Shown here: positions 12,817 to 22,981 of the stretch, in pieces
Position numbering within the stretch: the first letter of the stretch is position 1
Layout: each line of letters begins with the position of its first letter
NCBI GenBank assembly: GCA_001600635.1
Contig: BCKL01000002.1
Coordinates: 685,425-749,424 of the forward strand
Direction: 5' to 3'
Length of the DNA: 64,000 nucleotides
Source of the DNA: Leucosporidium creatinivorum
Taxonomy: Eukaryota > Basidiomycota > Microbotryomycetes > Leucosporidiales > Leucosporidiaceae
Notes under the pieces: model-generated
Database searches by the model: none
The model's input: the letters and a program-made list of their open reading frames with translations, nothing else
Told to the model about the DNA's origin: nothing
Translations under genes and position numbers: made by a program

Positions 12817-13312
12817 TTAGCGAGCCTCGAATTGTACCTGTACGCGCAGAAGGTCAGCAAAGCCGATCGAAGATGGGCTGAGCAAAGTCCAGTCCAACTC
12901 ACCACTGCGAAGCGATGAAGAGACCGCAGAGAATGGCGCAGGGTGTAGCGATGAGTGTGAAGCATCGACGGTCAGCTTCCTGCTCTTGTACAGCGCTCCG
13001 ACGAGCTACAGCGGCCCTTCCCAGCTGCCGCATCGCAACAAGGTCTGCCCTCGGCTCAAATTCCCACTCACTTCGCTTGATACGCTTCTTGTACATCATC
13101 CTGCACCCGCACTCCCTGCAACGAATGGGCTCGCGCGCCTTGATCTCGTTGCTCGAAGCGCAATCTGAGGCAGAAGGTTAAGTTCAGCGTTTTGAAGCCG
13201 AGTAAGCAGCGGAGAGCTGTAGGAGAACAAGAGACTTACCAGCGCAGAGATACTCGACTGCTACAGGTGCAGCGCGAGGGACGAAACCCTGTCCTTGAGG
13301 CGGGGCGTTCAT
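12817..13312 (-). CDS. RPB12: RNA polymerases I, II and III shared subunit RPABC4 (Rpb12)
   Basis: Predicted exons are 13312-13240 (73 nt), 13164-13072 (93 nt), 12904-12903 (2 nt) and 12837-12817 (21 nt), giving 62 aa, normal for a family of about 58-70. The N-terminus is short and proline-rich. The zinc ribbon is complete: YLCADC then CRECGC, followed by [10 protein letters not shown] and the C-terminus MVQFEAR. Yeast and human homologues end KRLVQFEAR and KRLVVFDAR. To reach this ending the mRNA must join the terminal A of exon 2, a TG, and GTACAATTC. The only TG flanked by splice signals is at 12904-12903 (CGCAG|TG|GTGAGT). Skipping it shifts the frame and loses the conserved tail. The subunit sits in the core of all three nuclear polymerases. 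The next gene is divergent, 129 bp away. Confidence 0.9.
12903..12904 (-). other. RPB12: Predicted 2-nucleotide exon of RPB12
   Basis: The minus strand reads TTCGCAG|TG|GTGAGTTGG. It joins the A ending exon 2 to make the ATG (Met) codon between KR and VQFEAR. The upstream intron is 167 nt and the downstream one 65 nt; the downstream intron has a CTGAC 18 nt before its AG. Inference from sequence and family conservation; no transcript was seen. Confidence 0.75.
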
Positions 13313-13441
13313 CGCGGAGATGGTGGCAGAAGGAGACCTTCGACCTCTCGGCTCGCTTCGAAGCCCTCGCTTCGACGTTACCGGCTGCTTGCTCGTTTTC
13401 CCTGCTTCTTGACCGCCTGCGGACGTGTAACACAACTCAGG
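13313..13441. promoter_or_regulatory. 129-bp divergent promoter between RPB12 and cystinosin
   Basis: The two start codons, 13312 on the minus strand and 13442 on the plus strand, face away from each other with only 129 bp between them. All 5' UTR and core promoter elements of both genes must fit here or overlap coding sequence. I see no clear TATA box. Confidence 0.5.
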
Positions 13442-14774
13442 ATGCTCTACATTGCCGTCGCCATCTCCCAGTGAGCTCTGCATCTCTTGCGCCTCTCCGC
13501 ATCGCGTGCGAAGCTGACTGATTGTCGCGAGCAGCCTCTTGGGATGGCTGTACACAGCCGCTTGGTCTCTATCGTGAGTGGGCAGTATCTTGATGTATGC
13601 GTGTCTCAGCTGACCCCTTCTGCAGCTTCTATCCTCAGGCGCTGCTCAACTACCGCCGGAAGACGGTGTCGGGGCTCTCGCTGGACTTCCTCGTCCTCAA
13701 CCCATTAGGCTTTGCTTGCTACAGCGTGAGCACCTTCCTCTATCTTACAATGTCCCATACGCGCCACAACGAGTGCTGACTATGCTTCCTCGCTCTTTCG
13801 CAGACCTACAACCTCGTCCTCCTCTCGTCGCCGGTCGCTCGGAATCAGTACGCTAGGCGGCATCATGGCCACCTGCCAGAGGTCCGATACAACGACGTCG
13901 CGTTCGCTCTACACGCGCTCGTCCTTTCACTCCTCACTCTCGGTCAAGCTTACGTCTACAAGGTTCGCCGAGCCGTCCTTTTGCGCCGAGTCCTCTCAGA
14001 CTGACCTCTTTGCCTATCACACAGCGGGACCCGGGTCAACGAGTCAGCCCTTATACTCGACTGCTGGTCGGCGTCGCCCTCACTGGCATCGTCGTGGCCA
14101 CCATCATCTCCTCGACAACGACTCTGCTCGAGTGGCTCGACCTGCTATACCTTCTCTCGTACATCAAGCTAGCTCTTTCGCTTCTCAAGCTACTGCCTCA
14201 GGTGTGTAGTATACCAGGCATTTTTTGCAGCTCTCCTCTGCGGTCCATTCTCGGCGCCAAATTGCTGATCCGACTCGCTCGCAGGCCTGGCTCAACTACA
14301 AGCGAAAGTCGACCATCGGCTGGAGCATCGAGAACGTCTTCCTCGACTTCTCTGGAGGAGTTCTTTCACTGTGCGTAAATACGCCGATTGCGCCGCTTTG
14401 AGTCGAAGCTGACCTTTGTCTTCTCGGCGCAGGATTCAACTCGTCCTCGACTCGTGGACTTCAGGCGACTGGAGGGGAATCACGGGTAACCCTGGGAAGC
14501 TGTGAGTTGATGGACCATCTCGTTTTCTACGGGCCCATCTCCGCCTGTGCGGACGTCGCTCATCCTCCCATCTCCGTTTCGCAGAGGGCTGAGCTTCCTC
14601 GCCATCGGCTTCGACTCCCTCTTCCTCCTCCAACACTACGTCTGGTACAAGAACTCGACGTTGACTCTACTAGATACAGTCGACTCACATCGGCCCACAG
14701 CTGGCGACGAGGAGGAGAACGAACGGCGACCCCTGCTCGGCGCCGAGGCTGGAGGAGGGGAGCGGGCTGTCTGA
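13442..14774 (+). CDS. Cystinosin-type lysosomal/vacuolar cystine transporter (PQ-loop)
   Basis: Eight exons: 13442-13470, 13535-13573, 13626-13725, 13804-13962, 14025-14201, 14285-14370, 14433-14501 and 14585-14774, giving 282 aa. Two PQ-loop repeats are clear: [19 protein letters not shown] with [10 protein letters not shown], and [20 protein letters not shown] with [13 protein letters not shown] final helix [10 protein letters not shown] follows. The order matches cystinosin (CTNS; yeast Ers1), a seven-helix H+/cystine exporter of the lysosome or vacuole. Compared with animal cystinosin it lacks the long glycosylated lumenal N-terminus, as fungal members do. The tail ends [22 protein letters not shown] resembles an acidic-dileucine sorting signal. 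The donor after exon 4 is GTTCGC. Confidence 0.93.
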
Positions 14775-15504
14775 GCCAAGAACGTGGGCTCGCTTAGACC
14801 TCTCTCGTGTGCGGTGCAGGAGGTCGATTTGTTCCGCCCTCGGATGTAAACCAAACCTCTGTGACATGTAGGAAAGAATTCGATTGGCAGAGAAGAGCTG
14901 GCAGGAGGGAAGGCTGGCGCCGAGCTGGTGCGGAGAGGCAGAGAGAGTTCGGCGATGGGATCGCATGCCTCGCAAGCTGTACCCGCGAGATCCGACCTCC
15001 GACGGCGTCACGATCTGCTGGTAAACATGTCTCGTCGCCTGCCACGCTCAAGAAGCTGGGGTAGACTCGGACTCGGCGGAGGGGGCTGAGCTGAAGGAGG
15101 AAGCCACCCTCGATGGCCATCGCTGCACTTTTCTTTCTCTCCTTTCTCTTCCTTCCTCTTACTTCGTTCTTCGTACTTTCGCTCAGCCCTCTCTGCCTGT
15201 AGGTGAGTACTCCTGTGCTGCTATCGTCGCTGGTCGGATCAGGTCCGGGCGACTTTTAAACGGACTTTGAACTTCGCGCTGAAGCATCGCCCAACTTCTT
15301 GTCTTCCTCCCCTCTCGCCAGCTCTCAGCTTCAGCTCGTCCTCTCGTTTCTCCCTCGTCTTCACCTTTTACTTTTCTGTGAGTAGCGCTACAGCCCTGCA
15401 CTACTACAGCACTGTCGGCCTCTCCGCGCACCGCTTCGCCTTCGCTCGACACGTCCGCTAACGCTCCTTCCTGCTCCTTACAGCTCGCTTCCCATTTCAC
15501 CAAC
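14775..15504. other. Intergenic: cystinosin 3' flank and MPG1 promoter/5' UTR
   Basis: About 730 bp with no supported coding exon. A pyrimidine-rich run lies at 15130-15175. A donor-like GTGAGT at 15202 and an acceptor CTTACAG at 15477-15483, just before the MPG1 ATG, suggest a 5' UTR intron. Bases 15423-15575 recur inverted at 18361-18513. Confidence 0.45.
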
Positions 15505-15575
15505 ATGTCAGGGGAACTTAAAGCTCTCATCCTCGTTGGGGGTACGTCCTTTTCCCGCCCTCTCGAATCCCCTGC
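15423..15575 (+). repeat. 153-bp inverted repeat, copy A (MPG1 5' end)
   Basis: It covers the end of the 5' UTR intron, MPG1 exon 1 and the first 34 nt of intron 1. By eye it matches the reverse complement of 18361-18513 at every base, and both flanks diverge abruptly. Confidence 0.85.
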
Positions 15576-18018
15576 AGAAGCCGAGACGAGGACCCCAGTC
15601 TTGGAATGGCGCGTCACCCTCAAACAACGATCTTGCACGCTTGGGAGAGCTCTACAGCATGCGCCAGGTGGCAGGGGCACGCTAGGATGATGCAGGATCA
15701 TACTGGGGTGCAGCGCCGAGCCAAACGACGAGCAACAGAGGACGAACGGCAGGGCCGAAGCAACGGGAACGTGCTGAGCTGGAGCGTACGAGCTGACTTG
15801 GAGCGCGTATCGTTGTACAGGCTTCGGAACTCGTCTCCGTCCTCTTACCCTCACCCTCCCCAAGCCCCTCGTCGAGTTCGTGAGTCCTAAAACCGAGCTT
15901 CGCGTTGTTTTCTCTCGCTGTTGGATCGACCAGCTGATCGGCATCGCGATGCATTTGCTTCTCTGCAGGCCAACAAGGTAGGTCGGTGCACAGGTGATAT
16001 GGTACAGTGCGTGTGGAGGTAGCTGATACTCGATATTCCGCTTCGCAGCCCATGATCCTTCACCAGATTGAGGCGCTCGTCAAGGTGCGCAGGGCAGTGT
16101 AGACTTCGGCTGAAGCATTCAGCTAATCTCGGCGTGTCCTATTATTACTCTCTACAGGCTGGAGTTAAGCACATTGTCCTCGCCGTCAACTAGTGAGTTC
16201 TACGACGTCGCGGCGTTGAAACGAGGCCAGCTCGCTGATGCTCGTTCCTCATACCAGCCGTCCCGAGGTCATGGTCGCTCTCTTGAGCAAGGTCGAGGAG
16301 CAGTACGATGTCAAGATCACCTTCTCGGTCGAGACTGAGCCTCTCGGAACTGGTGAGCAGTGCCATTCGATTCAGCTCGACACGACGCGCAAGGCTGACG
16401 CGCCATCTCTCTACAGCTGGTCCCCTCGCTCTCGCCAAGGAGATCCTCGGCAAGGATGATGCTCCTTTCTTCGTTCTCAACTCGGATGTTACCTGCACGT
16501 GAGTAGGAGAAGCTTGAACGCCGGATCGGAGTTTCGAGCTGACCTGCTCGCCTTCGTTTAGCTACCCCTTCGAGGAGCTTAGGGACTTCCACGTTGCCCA
16601 CGGAGGAGAGGGAACCATCATGGTGAGTAATCGGTGCTTCCCGGCACTGCATATCACCCTCGCTGACCCTTGATTCGGCTCGCAGGTGACCAAGGTCGAG
16701 GACCCGTCCAAGTACGGTGTCGTCCTCCAGGTTCCCGGATCATCTGCCATCGACCGCTTCGTCGAGAAGCCCAAGGACTTTGTCGGCAACCGCATCAACG
16801 CCGGAATCTACATCTTCAACCCCTCAATCCTCAACCGCATCGAGGTTCGTTTCGCGCCGTCTCGCTCATGTATCGCAGCGCTGACCGCTTCTGCTACAGC
16901 CCAAGCCCACTTCCATCGAGAGCGAGATCTTCCCCGCCATGGTCCTCGACAGGCAGCTCCACACTTTCGACCTCCCCGGCTTCTGGATGGACATTGGACA
17001 GCCCAAGGGTGAGCCTTACTGCATCCTTCTCGCCTCGGACTGCTCGCTGACGATATCTCACTACAACAGATTACCTTATCGGCACATGTCTCTACCTTTC
17101 CCACCTGGTACGCCGAGAACTTCCAGCATCGAGATCTCGAAGCTGACCTTCTGCTCTCTGAAGACTGCTATCAAGTCGCCTCTGATTGCCGATCCCGCCA
17201 AGAACCCCTTCGTCTTCAAGGGCAACGTCATCATCGACCCTACCGCCGAGGTTGACCCTACCGCCGTCATCGGCCCCAACGTCGTCGTCGGACCCGGAGT
17301 CAAGGTCGGCGCTGGCGCCAGGCTGCAACGTTGCGTCATCATGGAGGTGAGTTGGAAATGGAGAGATGAGCTCGAGGCTTCTGGCGATGGAGTCGGAGTC
17401 AGAGCCCTAGCCTCGAAACCCGCCGTAAACGAGGCCTCCGCTGACTTCTGAGCCCCTCTATAGAACGCTCGCATCAAAGACTACGCATGGGTGCAATCCT
17501 CCATTGTCGGCTGGAACTCCACCGTCGGACGCTGGGTACGTAGCGATATCTGGATCTTCACGCCGCCTTCACGCTTCCTCGTTGCCGTTTTGTCGGCTCG
17601 GCGACGCCTTGACTTGCCTTCACCTCGCTGACCTTCACCTTTCTCTCTCTCAATTTTCTCATCGCTACTCCTACTTTTGCCTCTGCTCTATACAGACCCG
17701 TCTCGACAACAGTGAGCTTCGACTTCATCGCCTCGCTCGGCCTTCTCCAACTTAGCTGAGCCCTCCCCTCCTTTGCAGCCACCGTCCTCGGAGACGATGT
17801 CAACGTCAAGGATGAGCTCACCATCAATGGAGCCTCGGTCCTGCCACACAAGTCCCTGAGGTGAGCTTCTTCTCCCTTGCTCGGCGCCGATTGCCCCGCT
17901 AACTCGCTTTCTTCCGTCTCTCAGCGCAAGCATCTACGAGCCTGCGATTGTCATGGTGAGCAACGTTCGTACAGCTTCTGCCGTTGCAAGAAACTGACCT
18001 CGCTTCGTGACGCAGTAA
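15505..18018 (+). CDS. MPG1: Mannose-1-phosphate guanylyltransferase (GDP-mannose pyrophosphorylase)
   Basis: Seventeen exons: 15505-15541, 15821-15879, 15969-15977, 16049-16084, 16158-16192, 16258-16352, 16417-16498, 16562-16622, 16686-16844, 16900-17008, 17070-17107, 17164-17346, 17464-17535, 17696-17711, 17779-17860, 17925-17955 and 18016-18018; 368 aa (yeast Psa1 has 361). The signature [20 protein letters not shown] is assembled across the first intron. RFVEKP and NAGIYIFN complete the nucleotidyltransferase core, and a hexapeptide left-handed beta helix follows from about residue 250. The C-terminus is [10 protein letters not shown]. The enzyme makes GDP-mannose for glycosylation, GPI anchors and wall mannan. 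Oddities: a 9-nt exon (Ala-Asn-Lys), a 16-nt exon, a final exon consisting of the stop codon alone, and a 279-nt first intron. Confidence 0.95.
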
Positions 18019-19451
18019 AAACCTCCCATCCCGCGGCATTGCCCTCCCTTCGCAACTTCTCGATTTCGCACCTCTAGATTCCACTTCCTCCTCCTCTCTC
18101 CCCCATCATCCCCAAAGGCGACAGCTGTCGTTCTAACGGAACGGACACTTCAACTCTCTCCCTCTCTTTTCCCTTGTCAAACCCACCCCTCCCCGTTCTC
18201 CTCGCTTTTCTTTTTTTGGGCGGCTGTGTATCGTCGCTCAGCATCTAGCAACTCGAGTTTGATTGCACGAGCTTCTCCGCGTTTGGGAGAGCCACGAGAG
18301 CTCGCGAAAGTTTGAGGGAGAGGACTGCCAGAAACGGACCGAGATCTCAAGACTTCGAAGGCAGGGGATTCGAGAGGGCGGGAAAAGGACGTACCCCCAA
18401 CGAGGATGAGAGCTTTAAGTTCCCCTGACATGTTGGTGAAATGGGAAGCGAGCTGTAAGGAGCAGGAAGGAGCGTTAGCGGACGTGTCGAGCGAAGGCGA
18501 AGCGGTGCGCGGACCGAACGCCGAGAACAGCTCAAGCCGGCATGGCATGGTTGGCCGATGAACCAGGAGTCCCGTCGAGAGTTGTAAGGTCTCAGCTGCG
18601 CTGCCGGACTCTGCCCGCTGCTTGAAAGTCTCCAACGGGCTGCCTCCGCACAGCACGCCCTGCTCGGCGGTGGCTCTCCAGGGAGAAGGTAGAGCTCGTG
18701 GAGACCTGCGCGAGCAGGATAGGTTCTTCGACGGAGTATGATGCAGCTGCATCCCCTCAGATGCTGTCGAGCCGCTATAGGAAAGCCCAGCGGGCGAACA
18801 GGCGCTGATATCTTCCCCCTGGTCCATTCGAGTTGCGCCGAGAGACTCGGTGGGAGCATTCAAAAGTCCATCTAACCCCGACAGAAATGTGTACTGAGCT
18901 TGGACTCATCAGAGCAGCACCCTGTACGGCCAGCCCGGTTTGCATTCGGGGGAAGTCCCCTTCGTCGTCGCCGAGGTCGAAGGAGGGGTCCTGCTGGACC
19001 GCCGAGCGGGCACAAGACTTCCCTTGACCTGTGCAGTCGACCCCTGATTTCAACCTGAACCACCAATGGGTGAGAGGAGCAGGCTACCGAGGTGTGAGCC
19101 GGCTGCGAAGGGGTCACTTTTCGTCGTCGAGTGGTCCAGCTCGCTTGCTGGTTGTACAGAGCTGTAGGTGCTCGCTCTGTACCCCTGATAGACCGCTCTA
19201 GACTCTGTAACACGCTCGACTTGAGGGAACAAAGCTGTCAGCCATCTCTCCTGCGCCGAAGGGTAGAAAAGGTCGAGTCGGCGCTCGTTTCTCCCTTTCC
19301 TTCCTACTTCTCCCTGCTCTCTTCAGCTCGCTCTCAGCTCTCTCAGCTCTCAGCGTTCTGTAGCTCTTCTTCTCACCCTCCTACTTAGCACACCCTACCA
19401 CCCTAACATACCCCTACACCCCTACACATTCCTCCCAGCTCGCTCGCAGAA
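18019..19451. other. Intergenic: MPG1 3' flank, inverted MPG1 fragment, outer part of inverted-repeat arm 1
   Basis: There is no independent gene. From 18361 to 18513 is the antisense MPG1 fragment; from about 18656 onward the sequence belongs to inverted-repeat arm 1 and is the upstream region of the coiled-coil gene. Several open frames here are by-products of the repeat. Confidence 0.5.
18361..18513 (-). repeat. 153-bp inverted repeat, copy B (antisense MPG1 5' end)
   Basis: This is an exact reverse-complement copy of 15423-15575, lying 343 bp past the MPG1 stop. It carries the MPG1 ATG, exon 1 and the donor site, so it derives from DNA rather than spliced mRNA. Read leftwards it encodes [13 protein letters not shown], then leaves the gene. 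It could be an inversion or duplication scar or an assembly artefact. Confidence 0.85.
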
Positions 19452-21066
19452 ATGCTCGCCGCTCGCACCCTCGTCCGCAAGGTCTCTGGCTCGCTCCAGC
19501 AGCTCAAGCGCAAGCTGACTGGCAAGGAAAGGAAAGATAAGAGGAGTATCAAGGTACAGAGCTCGCTCATCGTCGCTGAACAGGTGAGCCTACGCTTCTG
19601 CCAGCTCGCTTCGCCGCTGATTTTTTTCGTCTGACCTGGTCGCTGACGCCCTGCTCCTGCCTTCGCTACAGCCCGCCGAGTCGATCACTACCATCAGCAC
19701 CAACCTCGAGCTCGTTTCGGCCCCCTCCGCCTCCTCCATCACCCTCAACACCTCCGAGACTGCTGCCATCCTCGCCGAACAGCCAACGACCTCGCCTTCG
19801 CCCGCCAACGAGCTCAAGGAGGCCCTCGCTCAGCTNGCTCAGGAGTCTCTACCCGTCATCGAGGAGCAGGAGGAGCCCGAGGAGGTCATCACTACCATCA
19901 ACATCGAGGAGCACCTGTCGACCAGCAGCTCCCTCGCCGCCCAGGACGCACGCTCGCTCGGCCTCTCCTTCCTCGCCGAGGATGCTACCTCCACCGCAGC
20001 CAGCACTCCCAGCGCCATCGAGCTTGACTCTCTCGCCCCGTCGCACACCTCTACCATGTCCCACCCCACCACCGAACTTCTCAGCGCCGAGCCCTCCGCC
20101 GAACTTGCTCCCAGTACTCCCTCGGCACANCTCACCGTCGAGGAGCGTATCGCCAAGGGCAACAGGATTCTTCAGCGCATCAAGGAGAACCTCGCTCGTC
20201 AGCAGGAGGAGAAGGACAGAAAGCAGCGCGAGGAGCAGGAGATGAGGGAGGCTGAAGAGCGCGCTGCCTCGGTCAAGCTGGTCGAGGAGGAGAAGGGCAG
20301 CGAGTCCGTCGACGATGACACCCCGGACGAGTCGCTCGTCTCGTCAGACGAGGAGGTCAGCTTCATCGACTCCATCTCGCCCTCTCCGTCCCCTCCTTCC
20401 TCGCCCGAGCCCGAGTCGCCTTCCTCCTTCTCCATCGCCGATACCTCCTACTCCCTCGAATCCACCAACGTCACCTACCGCCGTCGTCGCACCCCTACCC
20501 GTGCCGTCATGGACTCCGCCCTGCTCGCCCCTCGCGCCGAGTTTGGAGCGGGCCAACTCGCCATCGTCGAGGAGGAGGAGCAGGAGGAGGACTTCACCCT
20601 CGACCCTCGCTTCACCAGCTTCGCCTCCCTTCGCAAGCCTCGGCCTACCTTCCGCCCTACGCCTCGCACGCTCGAGAAGGACGACGAGGACTTGCGCCGC
20701 GATGCTATCACCGAAAGGTTGAGGCTCAAGATTGCCGCCGAGAGGGAGCGGCAGGGGAGGGGACCTGTAGTCGAGGAGGAGGATGAGAGTGAGGATGAGT
20801 TTGAGGAGGACGATGATGCCATCTACGAGCGGCCAGTTTCGCGTATGAGCTTTTACGAGGAGGATGATGAGTAGGGGACGGAGGGCGAGGTTCGGCGTTC
20901 GGGTCGCTTAGTCTTAGGGATAGAGTGCACCTTCTTTATTAATCTTGTAGACTAGACATTATGATAGCATGTTGTTGCAAAGGCTGATTGACTCCACATC
21001 GAGCGAGCAGGCGCCTGAGAGACAGGGAGAGCAGAACGCCGAGCCTTCGCCGAGCCTTCGCCGAGG
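18656..21066 (+). repeat. Inverted-repeat arm 1 (about 2.4 kb)
   Basis: It is homologous to the reverse complement of 46666-48972. It contains the upstream region, the whole coiled-coil gene and about 190 bp of its 3' flank. Identity is about 90% in the flanks and apparently 100% in the middle of the coding exon. The inner end stops at a repeated CCGAGCCTTCGCCGAG motif. Confidence 0.85.
19452..20874 (+). CDS. Coiled-coil, acidic protein of unknown function (copy 1)
   Basis: Two exons, 19452-19583 and 19672-20874, give 444 aa. The N-terminus is basic (LVRKVSGSLQQLKRKLTGKE). A Ser/Thr/Ala-rich middle follows, then a charged coiled coil around residues 208-250 (RILQRIKENLARQQEEKDRK) and a second helix, AITERLRLKIAAERERQGRG. 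The end is very acidic, closing with RMSFYEEDDE. I recognise no family. Two undetermined bases lie in the coding exon (19836 and 20130). The gene and its promoter are duplicated in inverted orientation at 46842-48169. The charged, low-complexity make-up fits a cytosolic scaffold, but no function can be assigned. Confidence 0.7.
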
Positions 21067-21172
21067 TGGGGTAAACGACCACGAGCAGGTCTACCTCGAC
21101 TTCCACAAAGATGACAACACGTCATAGATACCACGAGCCCTGCTCTATATCCATCCCATCTCTCATACGCTT

Positions 21173-22981
21173 TCAAATGTCGTACACTGAGGAAAGGCAA
21201 GGTCAGCTCAAAGCTCCGACGGCGTCAAGCGGAAGGAGAGGCGTCCGTACCTTTGATGTAGTTGACGTCAAAGTATCTAAGAAGCGATATCAACCGCTGG
21301 GATCAGCCGAGAGTCCCTACTACCACTACAAGTGCAGAAACTCACGCCTCGGCGAAGTTGCTCGGATCCTGATTCGCCGAAGCGCACGTCGGGTACTCGC
21401 TCGAGTAGCAAGAGCCAGACTCCGTAACAGAAGACCACAGATTTTGATCTCCGGCCCAGTCACCGCATGTGCTGCATGTGGGGCGGGTCAGTCAGGCTTC
21501 GCCGAGGGAGAAGGGTTCGGAGGGAAGACAAACGTGATGTCCTGCAACGAGAGAGGTCTCAGGAGGGTTTCCAGCTTTCAAGCCGTAGCCGGCCGGCACT
21601 CACAAAAATGATCCGCTGATCCTTGAAGAACGAAGGCGCGCAAGTGGAGGCGCCCCAGTGAGCCACGGGAGTACCCCAGGACGAGGGGTTCGGCGCCGAC
21701 GAGGCGATGTCAGCGGGGATGGCTGAGCGCTTCCAACGCCAGATGGAGATTCTGAACGAGTACAACTGAGTCAGATCAGCTTGAAGACGGCATAATGAGG
21801 AGGACAGCTCACCCAGACGTCTCGATAGCGACGGCAAAGACTCCGCCTCCAGCGGCGTTGAACCCTGCTCCGAAGCTTGTAGGGTCGCGATCCAGTACAG
21901 AGCATCCTGAGTTACCAGTGTTGTAGACTGAGCAATCGGAGAAGGTTGAAGAGGTGTCTCCGGTCTGCGCAGCGCTCGTATCGCGCGAGCAGCCATCTGG
22001 AAATGGAAGGTGGATCAGCGAGAGGCTTGCGTCGAGTCGCACAGCTAAGGGTGGCTCACTGGCGGTGTGAAGGGTGTATCCGTTGAATGTGCGGTCGTTG
22101 ACACCTGAGAAGATGTAGAGCCGTCAGCCTCGGCGATTCCCCTTCCTTCTCGGCGATCGCAGACTGACCCTCGTAGATATCAATTTCGCCTTGGTTGGGC
22201 CAGTTAGCCCCCGTGGTCCAAGCGGCCGACCAGACTGAGCATCCATGAGGTGCGTGTGCCATGTCGAGGAGCAGCAGCGAGCCGGCGTTGAGAGAATCGT
22301 TGAGGGGGGTGGTCACTCGAACGCTGTTGCGGTACTGCTCGGCGGACAACCACGAAGTGCGGTCGATGGAGAGGCGAGCGACGTTGTTGGGGGAGGAGAC
22401 AAGAGTAGGCCCATCGACACAGCTGAGAGAGATGAGGTCATTTCTGGTACTGCTCGGCGACGGCTGCGAGGCTCACTTGACGCGACCATGAGTAGGCTCT
22501 GCTCCATCAAAAGTCTCAAAGATCCACTCGTTCTCGTTGAAGAGATCAGCGCCGGTGTAGGACCTCCGAAGGACGGGTCCGTTGGAGCTGGTCCTGGCGC
22601 CCACCGAGCTCGGCGCAGAGTTCGAAGCGGAGGTTGCGGAGGTGACAGTCTTGACGCAAGCTCCAGAGATGAGGGAGTAGTTTCGGTTGCTATCTAAAGA
22701 CAGCAAGTCAGTCATGGATCTTCTTGGCGAAGGCTGGACGACAGATGGAGGGCGAGGAGAAAGTGGAAGAAGGAGAGCTCACTGAACGAGCAGCTTCCAC
22801 TCCTACAGTACTGGTGAGAGTTGAAAGGGATATATACACTCGCAGCAGAGCAGTCGGCCGTTTTGCTGCAGCTCAGAGCTCGACGGGAGAGGTGAGAAGG
22901 CCTGAGCGAGGAGTCGTGGGCGGCGAGAGCGACTCCAGTACACGCAAGGAGGCAGGCGAGCTGAGTGAGCGAGAAACGCAT
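21173..22981 (-). CDS. Secreted glycoside hydrolase family 16 (endo-beta-glucanase type)
   Basis: Ten exons: 22981-22783, 22693-22477, 22422-22169, 22104-22060, 21996-21813, 21751-21604, 21541-21534, 21471-21346, 21276-21251 and 21186-21173; 406 aa, all phases closing. A signal peptide MRFSLTQLACLLACTGVALA comes first. The GH16 catalytic motif is NQGEIDIYEGVND (E-x-D-x-x-E at about residues 217-222). Later family landmarks are VAIETSGISIWRWKRSAIPA, DITTCGDWAG and AYFDVNYIKVYDI at the C-terminus. Fungal GH16 enzymes of this type cleave beta-1,3 or 1,3/1,4-glucans, or remodel wall glucan. Cys-rich residues 40-60 may form a small extra module. Exon 7 is only 8 nt, and one donor is GTCAGT. Confidence 0.92.

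Noticed and set aside
18177-18863. A leftward 228-residue frame containing [13 protein letters not shown]
   Set aside because: The recognisable part is the inverted MPG1 fragment, including read-through of its intron; there is no independent gene.
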